Shown here: piece by piece, positions 1 to 10,395 of the stretch | Numbering within the stretch: position 1 is the stretch's first letter | How the letters are laid out: each line of letters begins with the position of its first letter | Notes under the pieces: model-generated | What the model saw: only the letters and a program-made list of their open reading frames with translations | Database searches by the model: none | Told to the model about the DNA's origin: nothing | Assembly (NCBI GenBank): GCA_015501055.1 | Contig: JADNYV010000540.1 | Location: forward strand, 1 to 22,961 | DNA length: 22,961 nucleotides | Direction: 5' to 3' | Source: Mucidula mucida | Taxonomy: Eukaryota; Basidiomycota; Agaricomycetes; Agaricales; Physalacriaceae | Translations under genes and position numbers: made by a program

Positions 1-312
1 CGCCGTCGAGACGCATGAGGCGCGTGTTGTAAAAGCAAAGCAAAACGCCGCGCAGAAGGGAGATTTCGGTGTCGGATGGGAACTCGTTATAGGAAAGTAG
101 GTGTTGTAAATGCAGCAGAGAGCGTAGGAGGAGCATTGGGACTGGCTTGGAGCGCATCGGAACGCGGACCGTTGTGCGGCGTCCCATCTGGGAATTGACA
201 ACGTCAGAAAATAATGACTGCAAATCAGGTAGAGAGTTCATACCATTATTTCTTGAATAATGGAAGTAACAGACCGTGATCCACAAATTATGCTGAAAGA
301 GTCGGGATACAT
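1..312 (-). CDS. F-box protein, 5' part only (cut by window edge)
   Basis: This is a paralogue of the F-box gene whose start codon lies at 13195. The equivalent ATG is at 312 on the minus strand, followed by the same opening residues MYPDSFS. Only the N-terminal region before the F-box is inside the window, so no F-box is visible here; the identity rests on the duplicate. A probable first intron, roughly 50 nt and starting at GTTACT, differs by 5 nt between the copies, which fits a non-coding stretch. Small indels in the coding part, near 30 and 115, shift the frame relative to the duplicate. These may mark decay or sequence error. The downstream body of the gene lies outside the window. Confidence 0.55.
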
Positions 313-690
313 CGTGGTAGGTTGAATTGTGTTCTGATCTATGTAGTTCCATGTCAGTCAGAAATATGTTGGAAACACACAAGACATACAATACAAGGTT
401 GGGCAGAGACTTGAACACGCACGATAGTGGCATCCTGCTTTTATAGACAATTAAAGAAGCCAAATGCAAACAAAAAGCCTTTGTTACGGTCCATTGGTCA
501 ATGCTCATACAAGTTAACTGCTGGCCTCATTGCAAATTAAAATGGGCGCGCATAGTCCACAATGAGCGTTGGACCATTGACATTTCTTGAACAAGCAAGA
601 TGCGCCTTTGAAGGTCAGCCAAACAGGGCGATGTTGGGGAGAGTAATGTGGATAGGTCCGAGAGATTAGTCTGTTCCAGTGCGGGGCGTT
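1..690. repeat. Left copy of a ~680-bp direct repeat
   Basis: This segment matches 12893-13566 in the same orientation, with many long identical stretches broken by small indels and substitutions. It spans the 5' end of an F-box gene and about 370 bp of its upstream region. Similarity fades near 690. The left limit is the window edge, so the true repeat may be longer. Confidence 0.9.
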
Positions 691-744
691 GTGTCCCGGT
701 TGTGTCCAGAAATTCCCTTGCTGGTTGAAGTTTGGAAGCAATCA

Positions 745-1627
745 CCAATGTTCCATGGGTAACGTGACTCAGCTGCCACTCCAGATTAGACGGCCACCTC
801 AAGGCCACCTGATTAAACTGCTCAATCTCACCTGACTGTTTAACACGGCAAGCCAACGGCGTACAACAGACAATGGTCCTAAAAAGCCGGGACAGTGGCT
901 TACGACCGAACGCCCTCCTTGATTCCTTGTTTTGCCGCCTGGTATGTTTTCCTAGTTGCCTACCTTGTTCACTTCCGAGAAACTTGAAACCACTGCAGAC
1001 CATCCTCTTGTTTCCAAAATGGCAGATACCAGTGCGCAATTGCCTCATGACAATGTCATTTTTGCTGGCATTTCGAGTCATGTAACCACGGTTTTTGTGG
1101 TCCCCCTTCGGTGTCTCAATCGGAGAACTATGTCACTCAAGACGCTCCATACCACCATATTAGATCTGCATAACACGCACTGCCCCAGGCTCTCGGACGA
1201 GCATACGGCGATCGGGAGAATCTGGAGTCACCCCAACCTAACCTACAACGAGGTGGCAGTAGACTCCAAAATCCTACGCGACTATAAGCCATCCGACTCC
1301 GCAGTCGCGTTAGACATTAGCCGTGATGGCGATTCTTTTGTGTCCGACCACATCCCAGCATATCAAACAGCGACACCGGGAGATTTTCCTTTGTCGTTCG
1401 TTATTGAAATCGTTGATAATGTTACGCCCATTGCACGGCCAAAGCGCCTAGCCCCGGATGATACAGATCATCCGCGGCCCACTAAGCAACAAAAGACATC
1501 TGGGGCTAATGTGCTCCCAGTGCAACGCACGGGTGACTCCCGCGTTACGACCCAGACATCAGGCTCAAGATTGGTGTGTAGTGCTCGATTTCGTGTCCGA
1601 CGTTTGGTATCTAATGCGCGTCTCTAG
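745..1627 (+). repeat. Header module, forward copy (inverted relative to 5765-6612)
   Basis: The upstream region, first exon and first intron of the Crinkler-like gene at 1019 are homologous to the reverse complement of 5765-6612. Shared landmarks are the promoter-side stretch around 845-955, the ATGGCAGATAC start, and the 54-nt intron opening GTGTGTAGTGCT. Similarity stops at the 3' end of that intron. Downstream, the two genes have unrelated bodies. Confidence 0.85.
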
Positions 1628-2944
1628 GCACCACAGGACTCAAAACGCATCGATTTGGACGCGCGAACCTCGTTGTTAGGTTCAACATGGCCGCTTGATT
1701 CTGAGGATGTCAACCACTTGACTTCTGATTTCAAAGAATCTGTGCACACCTGTACATCACCGCATTGTATACTGAATTTGCATCCTGAAGTCTGGTTAGC
1801 GCCTCCCCAAAGGAGATGCTTTGATGACAATAATAATTCTGAACTCAAACTTGAAAACATTCGTCGTATAGGACAACACCTTCTGTCGTCACTAGGACCT
1901 GAACAGGTGTGTTATCCCCACTGCCTGTATTGCAGTTGCTCACAATGAATGAATACAGGTGTTGCCGTCACCGCATGTATCCGACATCCAGCAACTACTT
2001 GCGCAGCCGGGCATGCTACTAGTGGACAAGACCCATGGCGTCTCGGTTATTGATCATTGTGACCCATACAACATACTCATTCTTTGTCGCCCACGCGGAT
2101 TTGGGATGAAGACATTCTTATCCATGGTGTCACAGGTCTGTGATGACCTTTCATCGCCGACATTGATAGAGGCGTTATACCCCATGGATGAGGAGGCCTA
2201 CTTTCCCCCGGCATACCCTGTGCTTCGACTGGACCTCTCGAAAGTATCCGCAGACACATCAACTATTAAGCAATTGCTCCAGGAATATATGAATTTGCAG
2301 ATACGTCAGCTGTGGCTGAAGTACGACCACATCTATGGATGCCAGGATATTGACATGTTCTTAAAGTCCACTCCGGGCGTTACGCTGGGTGTAGCCACAG
2401 TATGAAGTTCTTGTCGCACTTCTATACTTGCTCATTCTCTCCTACGTAGGCACCACCTGCTCATTGAACGCTTCTGCTCGTAGAGAACTACGACTCGCCC
2501 GTTCTTCGCGCTCGACCTGAAGACCGAGCCGCGGTGATGCATTATATGGACAGCGAGTTCATGGCCGCGCTGGTTATGTCGCATATGAGCGGCCATTGTA
2601 TTCGCACTATTCTGACGAGCGAGATGGTCACCGACGCGTACACTGGCATTCATCTTGACCGTCTCGAGAAATATTCACACGATCTCACGCATGACGCGGC
2701 GTTGCAAGAGGCGTTTGGATTCACGGAAAAGGAGATCAGGGCCCTGGATGGTGCGTTGGAGGGAAAGAATCCTGCCGCCGGCGATGTCATTCAAGATCTA
2801 CATGAACGCGGCATCGAGGCGTATAATTTCAACACCAGCTCAGAGTCGACCTTTGAATTCTCCGGCTTGATAGACGCCGTGTATTCTATGCAGGAGGTCT
2901 TGGATGTCCTCGCACAGCGTATAGGCAAACCTAACAGGCAGTAA
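1019..2944 (+). pseudogene. Crinkler-like protein with degenerate AAA-ATPase-like domain, chimeric header, in-frame stop
   Basis: Four exons can be read: 1019-1573, 1628-1906, 1959-2399 and 2450-2944, all phase 0, about 590 codons. The start at 1019 is chosen because the paralogue on the other strand begins at the same ATG. Exon 1 encodes a compact header of about 110 residues that I infer to be ubiquitin-like (ILRDYKPSDSAVALDI resembles the last strand region of ubiquitin). A basic stretch with PKRL and TKQQKT follows, possibly a nuclear localisation signal. Exon 2 matches the second half of a different, Crinkler-type header. Exons 3 and 4 form an AAA-ATPase_like domain (PF09820 type): LLVDKTHG, RPRGFGMKTF in the Walker A position, LLLVENYDSP in the Walker B position, and FGFTEKEIRAL near the end. 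A TGA at 2465-2467 interrupts exon 4; both paralogues have CGA there. No nuclease domain follows. The product would be truncated before the Walker B motif. Confidence 0.75.
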
Positions 2945-3400
2945 ACACCTTTTTTCCCCCTCTCTATATTCTACCTTACTCTGAATTGAAATCTACATTA
3001 TCGCATTCCAGAGGCAGTGTATATAAAGACTAGGCTATCGCGGTCTTAATGCTTCCCATGTACCACGCCGCGATAATACGCGAAGCAGCAGCGCTCTCCA
3101 GTGCCTTCTCTGCTCCCTGAATAATTTGGTCAATGAGATGCAGAACAGCAACACCGAATTTGTTTGTGTCAGCATTCAGTACTGACATACATGATACATC
3201 TGTTTATTCTCCACGATTGGCTTATTTATTCCTCATATCTGTGGGCAGTGAATAGTGATAGTCCTTTTCTCTCCGTTGTTGTGTTCAGCCAATAAAATAT
3301 ACATGTGGTAATTGAACATAGAGCATAGCATACAGCATACAAAGCATAGTTGATATAATAGAGTGTTTATACAAGCAGTCATGAAAGCGAGTGGTTCAAT
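2945..3400. other. Intergenic region between convergent gene ends
   Basis: This holds the 3' flanks of the plus-strand Crinkler-like copy and of the minus-strand gene ending at 3401. AT-rich stretches with AATAAAATA near 3291 could serve in 3' end formation. I see no ORF with coding character and no RNA gene. Confidence 0.5.
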
Positions 3401-6361
3401 CTAGCGGGAAAAATGGTGGGTGGTTTGACGTATTGGTGCTGTATCGTCGATAAGAGGTACAACCCCTCCAACAAGCACGATAGACTTTGGTTGAATCTTG
3501 TGCTTGAGGGCGTTGTTGTCATCACAGCGAACACGAGGATCGTCAATGAACTGTAGGTGGCGCTTGTTGGTGCCATGCTCCGCGATGTTGCTGTACCGGT
3601 GGTACTGGTCCCGCGCTTCCATCAAGAAATCGCGCACACTGACCCTTTCATCAAATAGCTTGACGTGGAGGTCCTTGACGGTGAGCTCCGGACAAGCTCC
3701 GCCGTCCCACTTCGAGAAATTTCCACCCTCATATTTGGGCCTCGCAGCGTCCCTCTCTTGTTTCCGTTTTGCAAATTGGCTTGGAGTGAGGTCGGTCTTG
3801 GCTGGCCCAAGATCATCGATGAGAGCCTGCCAATCAGCCTCTGGAAACGCCAGGAGTTTATCACGAACTTTGGCGAGGTCTGTCACATTTGGCGCTCGTC
3901 CAAACGTCCCTATAAACAGAAAGTAGAGCTGTATGCTCTTGAGCTCAATGAGGAGGAGTAGCAGGTGAGTCGGGTCCTGGAAGTATTCCGAATCGCTTTC
4001 TCCCTTCTCCTGCGTTCTGGGAAGCACAAAGATGTTAGCGAAATTCTTCCAGTCCGAGATTTTGTTGGCGATCAACTGGACTTCGGAGATTGCACGGTCG
4101 GGAGTTGGTCCAAAAACGGTGATGCCGGAGCTCATATTGACGTAGAGTTCCACAGTGTTCTGGAGAACAGCCTCCGGGATCTTCTCGATAGTTCGAATGG
4201 TATCGCGATGTCTTGTTGACCAATTCGAGGGAAGACCTGCGAACCATCGCTTCGTACCGTCAAACTTGGTAAGGTGTGCCGTCATGACTGCATCTTCCCG
4301 TAGGTCGGCTGACAGCTGGAAAGGGCAAATCATGAGGCAGAAAACTCAAGCTCGGATTATAAGATCACTCACTTTGCTTGCAAGAGCGTGATTTGGAATA
4401 GCAAAAGCAGATACACCGTCCTCGCATATATCTGAATCCTCCGGCTGGAATGCGAGGAGTCCCAAAGTCATCATCAACTTTTGAACGGCCTGTTTGGTGG
4501 AACCCAGGTATTGCTGGAATGCAGCATTGTGTGATCCGCTGGCGCTTGTTGTACGGGAACATCGATGTCGTAACAAAGAGTGGGATCACTCATCTCTATA
4601 ACATGCTGAACTAGGAGGAGTTCAACTTCATTGCGGTTCTTGGACGAAGATATGTGTAGTAAATGTTTCAAAACTCTGAGTTGGGCATGGTAGCCATGTT
4701 GGCGATCAGAGAAAATAGCATGCTTCGTTAGACTCTTTGACTGCTGTACCAAGGTAAGACAGGACAGGACATCCTGCGGACGAAAGAGGTCTCTACAATG
4801 TGGCGGCGCATCTGCAGAAAAACAATAACCTCCGGCTATGTTCGTGATAGTCTTGAGGTAGTCATTCACTTCGCCGGGACTCAAAGACGGAAGGCAAAGC
4901 CGAAGACAAGCTTCCACGTCCTTCGCTGTCATTGCAACTGAGGAAGCTAGCTCTGGCATGTCTTCCATGTCTAGGACACTCCCAAGCGCATAGGCGAGCG
5001 AGTTTGAGGAACCGACATATAATGCTCGGGTGATTGTTGGATTTGGACCCTGTCGGTAGACCTGTATGACATTATGTAGGCGTAGGAAGCAGGCCTTGGC
5101 GTGGTGGACGACATCTAGTGGAGGCAGACTAGGGAGCAGGCCCAGGATATAATTCATCCAGGTTTTGAGCGCCAGAAGGTCGTATTCCAAAAATCCTAGG
5201 AACACAGTCAGACCATGCTTCTGTACGAGGTTCTAAAGGATATTCGTCAGCCATACGTTGCGTTTAAAATGAGCCTTTACTCACCAAAACAGCATCCAGG
5301 GCTTCGTGAGCTTCCAGCCCAGACACATCAAGCATGTCTTTAGAGAAGAACTGCTCGGAGTAGCAATTCAGAAATGAACCCAACTGCATTCTCAATAACT
5401 GAGTTACTGATGCATACAGTGCCCCAAAGTCGGCTTGCGGCCGTATCATTGCGAAGTTTAAGATGAGGACCAGACAGGACTGGTTGAAATGCTTCAAGTC
5501 CGGCCGTCTGTGGATATCGCAGTGGGCATAAGAATCGTTGTACGGAACTTGAGGATATAGATTGTAATATTCAGCCACTAACGTTGTCCAAGCAAGTTTT
5601 GGGAAGTTGGTGGGTATGTGGATAGTACAACCCCAAGACCCGTGATGGATGCCAGTCTTTGCGTGGTCTTCAAGGGTGGCGATGGCGGATGTCCCATCAA
5701 CAATCAAGCAACCTGATACTTTGAACAATGATAAGAAGTCTTCTGAGGGCGGAGGTAGTTTCTAAAGACGCGCATGAGATAACAAATGTCGAACACAAAA
5801 GGAAGCACTACACACCAATCTTGAGCCTGGCGTCTTAATAGCGCGGGAGTCACCTATGCGTTGAACTGGGAGGACCTTGCTTGTAGACGTCTTTCGTTGC
5901 TTGGTGGGCCGTAAATGATCTATATCGGCCGGGGCTAGACGTTTTGGTGGTGCGATGGGCGTAACGTTATCGACGATTTCAACAACGAAGGCCAAAGGAA
6001 AATCTCCCGGCATCGCTGGTTGAAATGCTGGGATGTGGTCGGACACAAAAGAATGGCCATCGCGACTAATGTCCAGTGCGATGGTGGAGTCGGATGGCCG
6101 ATAGTCGCGTAGGATTTTGGGGTCTGCTGTGACCTCGTCGCACGTCAGGTTGGGGCGACTCCAGATTCTCCCAGTCGCCGTATGCTCGTCCGATAGCTTG
6201 AAGCAGTGCACGTTATGCAGATCTATTACGGTGGTATGGAGCGTCTCGAGGGACATATTTTTGAGACGCCGTAGGGGGACCACGTAGGACGCGGTTGCAT
6301 GACTCGAAATGCCAGCGAAAATGACATCGTCATGAGGCAATTGAGTACCAGTATCTGCCAT
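3401..6361 (-). CDS. Header-bearing multi-domain protein of unknown function
   Basis: The exon model on the minus strand is 6361-5816, 5761-5285, 5232 to about 4555, about 4513-4373, and 4315-3401, giving roughly 930 residues. Introns 5815-5762, 5284-5233 and 4372-4316 have clear GTGTGT or GTGAGT donors and TAG/CAG acceptors, all phase 0. The join near 4514-4554 is either a 41-nt phase-0 intron (GTACAA to TTCCAG) or a one-base frameshift. Residues 1-110 are the same inferred ubiquitin-like header as in the gene at 1019. A basic segment with PPKRL and TKQRKTS follows, NLS-like. The remaining 750 residues are helical and soluble in character. I recognise no family and see no P-loop or nuclease motif. 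The reading frames are long and open, so the gene looks intact apart from the one doubtful junction. By analogy with Crinklers, the body may be the variable effector part; this is inference. Confidence 0.75.
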
Positions 6362-6612
6362 TTTGAAGAGAGAGGATGGTCTGTAGTGGTTTTAGATTTC
6401 TAAACGAATGAGGTAGGCGACTAGGAAAACATACCAGGCGACTGGTGAAGTGAGACGAGGAAACGAGGAGGGCGTTCGATGGTAAGCCACTGTCCCGGCT
6501 TTTGTAGAACCCTTGTCCATTGTTGCGCGCCGTTGCCTTGCCGTGTCCAGCAGTCAGGTGAGATTGTGCGGTTGATCAGATACGGAGTCACGTTACCTGT
6601 GGGAAATGATCG
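5765..6612 (-). repeat. Header module, reverse copy
   Basis: This is the inverted counterpart of 745-1627. It covers promoter-side sequence, the first exon and the first intron of the minus-strand gene. The match includes the non-coding sequence upstream of the ATG, so the promoter was duplicated along with the header. Confidence 0.85.
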
Positions 6613-6659
6613 AGCTCATTGTTCGTTTGGCTCTATCCGTCATTCTATTCCAAACCACC
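6362..6659. promoter_or_regulatory. Shared divergent promoter region
   Basis: These 298 bp separate the head-to-head starts of the minus-strand header gene (6361) and the plus-strand Crinkler-like gene (6660). The left and middle part is the inverted duplicate of the promoter of the gene at 1019. No TATA box is obvious. Assignment as a promoter rests on gene geometry only. Confidence 0.5.
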
Positions 6660-8277
6660 ATGTCGAACTCGATCCCCAACTTTGTTTGCGCCCTCGCCTC
6701 TCATCCTCTGCGCTATCTTTACCGTACGAAGAAGCGTGCATCTTGGTTTACAACAAAGGTGTCTCCCACCTTGCGCGACCTTCAACAGGACCTTCAAGAT
6801 GACCACGACATGTGTTGTCAATGTAGCCACACAGTGTGTAGGCCGTGGAAGACGCATATTCGACTTGATGGAGATGTAGGAAGCGCTGTTTTATGCGATG
6901 GTCTCCCACAGGATGCCAAACGCGTCGACTTGGATGCGCCAATTTCGTCGTTATTTCCAACATGGCCACTCGATTCTGAGGATGTCATCCACTTGACTTT
7001 TGATATCGAGGCATCTGTGCACACCGGTACGTCGCCGCTCAATGTAACGGACCTGCATTCTCAAGTCTGGCTAGCGTCTCCCAAAAGAAAATACTTTATT
7101 GACGAAGATTCCACTTCGGATTCGGATTCTGAGAGCTCTATTCGGAGCGTTGGGTCTGCGACGAAAAGACTTAAACTCGAAAATATTCACCGTATAGGAC
7201 GACACCTTTTGTCGTCACTAGGACCTGAACAGGTGTGTTATCCCCACTTCCCTGTATCACAGTCGCTCACAATGAATGAACACGGGTGTTACCGTCACCG
7301 CGTGTATCCGACATCCAGCAACTACTCGCGCAGCCGGGCATGCTACTAGTGGACAAGACCCACGGAGTCTCGGTTATTGACCAGTGCGACCCATCAAGCA
7401 TACTCATCCTCCGTCGCCCACGCGGATTTGGAATGAAGACATTCTTATCCATGGTGTCGCAGGTCTGTGATGACCTTTCATCGCCGACATTGATAGAGGC
7501 GTTATACCCCGTGTACGAGGAGCCCTACTTTGCGCCGGCATACCCTGTGCTTCATCTGGATCTCTCCACAATATCCGCAGACGCATCAACTATCGCGCAG
7601 TCCCTCCACGAATATATTAATTCGCAGATACGTCAGCTGTGGCTGAAGTACGACCACATCTATGGATGCCAGGATATTGACAGGTTCTTAATGGCCACAC
7701 CTGGCGTTACGCTTGGTGTAGCTACGGTATGAATTCCTTGTCACACTTCGATGCTATTTTTTCATGCTCTTTCTTTATGTAGGCACCGCCCACCCACCGA
7801 ACCCTCCTTCTCATAGAAAACTATGACTCGCCCGTTCTTCGCGCTCGACCTGAAGACCGAGCCGCGGTGATGCGTTATATGGACAGCGAGTTCATGGCCA
7901 TGGTGGTTATGTCTCATATGAGCGGCCATTTTATTCGCACTATTCTGACGAGCGAGATGGTCACCGACGCGTACACTGGCATTCATCTTGACCGTCTCGA
8001 GGAATACTCACACGATCTCACGCATGACGCGGCGTTGCAAGAGGCGTTTGGATTCACGGAAAAGGAGATCAGGGCCCTGGATGGTGCATTGGAGGGAAAG
8101 AATCCTGCCGCCGGCGATGTCATTCAAGATCTACATGAACGCGGCATCGAGGCGTATAATTTCAACACCAGCTCAGAGTCGACCTTTGAATTCTCCGGCT
8201 CGATAGACGCCGTGTATTCTATGCAGGAGGTCTTGGATGTCCTCGCGCAGCGTATAGGGAAACCTAATAGGCAGTAG
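6660..8277 (+). CDS. Crinkler-like protein with degenerate AAA-ATPase-like domain
   Basis: Exons are 6660-7232, 7286-7726 (or 7319-7726) and 7783-8277, about 500 residues. The start at 6660 is preferred for its CCACCATG context; an in-frame ATG at 6606 is the alternative. Residues 1 to about 120 resemble the Crinkler N-terminal header, ending with PWKTHIRLDGD, LDAPISSLFP and a strand at VIHLTFDIE, like the LWKV...LS..F...HIHIIV pattern of that family. A Ser/Asp-rich linker and KRLKLEN (NLS-like) follow. The AAA-ATPase_like domain has LLVDKTHG, RPRGFGMKTF, LLLIENYDSP and FGFTEKEIRAL. Both nucleotide-binding motifs deviate from RPRRFGKT and LIDEYD, so ATP hydrolysis is doubtful. The first-intron acceptor, AG in the copy at 1958, is GG here; the next AG, at 7317-7318, keeps the frame and would drop 11 residues. 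This is the least damaged of the three AAA copies. There is no C-terminal nuclease. Confidence 0.75.
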
Positions 8278-8426
8278 ACACCTTTTTTTCTTTCGCGCAC
8301 CTGTACAAACGCTATCATCTAGAATCCAGTCTTCACGCTTAATATTTTTCGATATTTTACTTTACTCTGAATTCAGCCCTGCATTTTTATCCGGCTTTGC
8401 ACTTCCTTTGGCCTTCAGTACTTTCT

Positions 8427-9761
8427 TCAGTAATCACACAAAAATACTTCCAACTGTGAGGACAGTAGGACCTGCCAAAGAAAAACATCGTTCGAGACCT
8501 CTCTCTGCCAACCACCTGAATCTCTCCCCGCAGGACGAAAGGTCCCAAAGTGGCGAACGCACAAAACGCAAACAATTTTCAGGTGCCTGAGATAGCGAAG
8601 AACATGAGCGTCTGAAAGCGCAATGTTTAGTTCCTGCCATATCCCCAAGTCACTCTCGGTGGCACTACGAGTGATATCGACCATGATTGTTAGCTTTTTT
8701 AATGTGACGGCAGTGCCCGCGCGCAAGGCCGAGCGCAGCGTATCGATGAACCAGTCCGTTATAATAGGCGCCTTGCCAGAGCGCGTGTACAAATCTCCTT
8801 GGATATGGATAATGAGATGGGGAACCCTAAACATCCGGAAATCAGGAAACCGCAGGATACAAGACGCCATAACTTAAACGCGCACTCAGTTGCTGTCAAC
8901 CGAAAGATGTAAATGCACTAACCTGTTTGAAGCAGGACTTCATCTACGGTGTAGCCGTGCAAGTAGGACGTCTCGACGATTATCGATAGACACTGCACGG
9001 ATTCTGGGATTGCGGAGAGGAAAGACTTGTGCGCCATGCGCAGTCCAGTCGCAGAACTTGTAAAGAGTTCGCCGTAATCGATAACCAAGTCGCGCAGCGC
9101 GCACATGGCAAACGGTGGTGTCTGAAGACAATATAGAGAATCTGCAGAAATGTGAAGAGCCTCAATGGGGGGCAGGCTCTTGGTGGGATCTGATCGGATG
9201 GGTCGTAGTGTGCCACCCGCCTTCAAGCATCGAAGCCGGGGAAATTTTGCCAGTAATTGGGCAATTTGTTCCCCGCTATAGTCTTCCAGCGTTGTCCAAT
9301 CCTCGAAACACGTCAATTCCAAAGTCACGACCGAGGGCGACGCTAATGTGCGGAAGAGCCTTGGATAATTGAGCGCCCATTCCGGACTGCATTGCGCGAA
9401 ATGCACGGACAGTTCCTGCAGGTTAAATGCATAGAACAGGACAGCTTTAATTCGTCCGGACAGGCGATTGTTGGTGGGGCTTTCGAGGGTGATAGTGAGG
9501 AAATGAACGCGGGGGCATCCAGACAAAGGGTAGCGCATGACGTGTTTGTAGAATGCTGTTAATGGGACGCGTCGGGTCATGGGGGTGAGAGCAATCGTCG
9601 TTGGTGAGATGTAGAGTGTGATATATCCATCGTCTGCAGCGTTCTCCAAAACGATGAGCGACGAGGAGAAGCGTTACGAGTGTTCGACGGTCATCCCAGA
9701 GGTCATCTACGATATGGTCTAGAAGCTCCTGCGGAAGCTTTGGTTCGATGTTCGTTCGCAT
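8427..9761 (-). CDS. F-box protein with leucine-rich C-terminal region
   Basis: This is a likely substrate adaptor of an SCF ubiquitin ligase. The F-box is at the N-terminus, residues 9-50: LPQELLDHIVDDLWDD followed by RTLVTLLLVAHRF and RRWIYHTLHL. A leucine-rich, LRR-like region with recurring L..L.L blocks follows. The exons are 9761-8923 and 8872-8427, separated by a 50-nt intron with a GTTAGT donor and TTTAAG acceptor, giving about 428 residues. The reading frame changes between about 9570 and 9630: the F-box is read in one frame and the downstream region in another, with a G5 run at 9581-9585 as a possible site. The gene is convergent with the Crinkler-like gene, 149 bp apart. The exact end in the last exon is less certain. 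Confidence 0.7.
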
Positions 9762-10395
9762 TTGGGAGATCCATCGCGTGCTTCAGGTTGATCTCAGTAT
9801 GTGAATGAAGCGCAATGGGATAAGATGTACCTTGTTAAGATGCCATGTTACTCTTGAACGACAGTCGACTGACAGTATTAAGTACCTCGACTTCAGGGGT
9901 TGACATGTACAGTCATTGGGTTTCATGATCATGGGAGGAGAGAGGAAGCGTTAGAAGAGGGCACCGAATTCTACTAGACATGAATTGACTCTATCGACAC
10001 GAAGAGGAGCCGAGGAGGAAATGACTTTATGTTCCTGTGTGAGTTGTGAGTAGAAGACGTGGAAGACGGCGTTGCAAAGTTGAAAAGTTTGCGATCATGG
10101 CATGCATGGCTGATCGTTCCTGAAGCCACTGAAGGTTCCAAATCGTCACCGCCGCCGCCGCCACCTTCCTTCCACGCATTCACCGCGATTCATCCACCTA
10201 ACTGTTTTAAATCATCCAAACTGAGCTCTCTGCGTTTCAGGTATACATCATGTTACCGACTTGCGATTGACGTTAGCACGACGCCTCTGTATTTCGCCTT
10301 CAGAAGCTAGGTTTCGACTTTGACGCCTGATCTGGAAGTTGTCATATGCACTAGTTGACGCGAATGATGACCCGGCGGGGAAAGTTCTTAGGAAA
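9762..10395. other. Intergenic region with short GCC-repeat tract
   Basis: This lies upstream of the F-box gene at 9761 and left of the Crinkler-like fragment. It holds a short CCG/GCC run near 10148-10164. I see no ORF with coding character, no RNA gene and no inverted repeat of note. Confidence 0.5.
10148..10164. repeat. Short (CCG)n microsatellite
   Basis: About five tandem CCG units lie in non-coding sequence. No function can be inferred. Confidence 0.7.

Noticed and set aside
527..1081. 184-codon minus-strand open frame over the left repeat and the promoter of the gene at 1019
   Set aside because: It overlaps the header exon antisense and its frame is not kept in the duplicate at 13415-13834 or in the inverted copy near 6400-6600.
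10059..10310. Open frame with a Pro run encoded by the CCG tract
   Set aside because: The run is a microsatellite, and nothing else in the frame looks coding.
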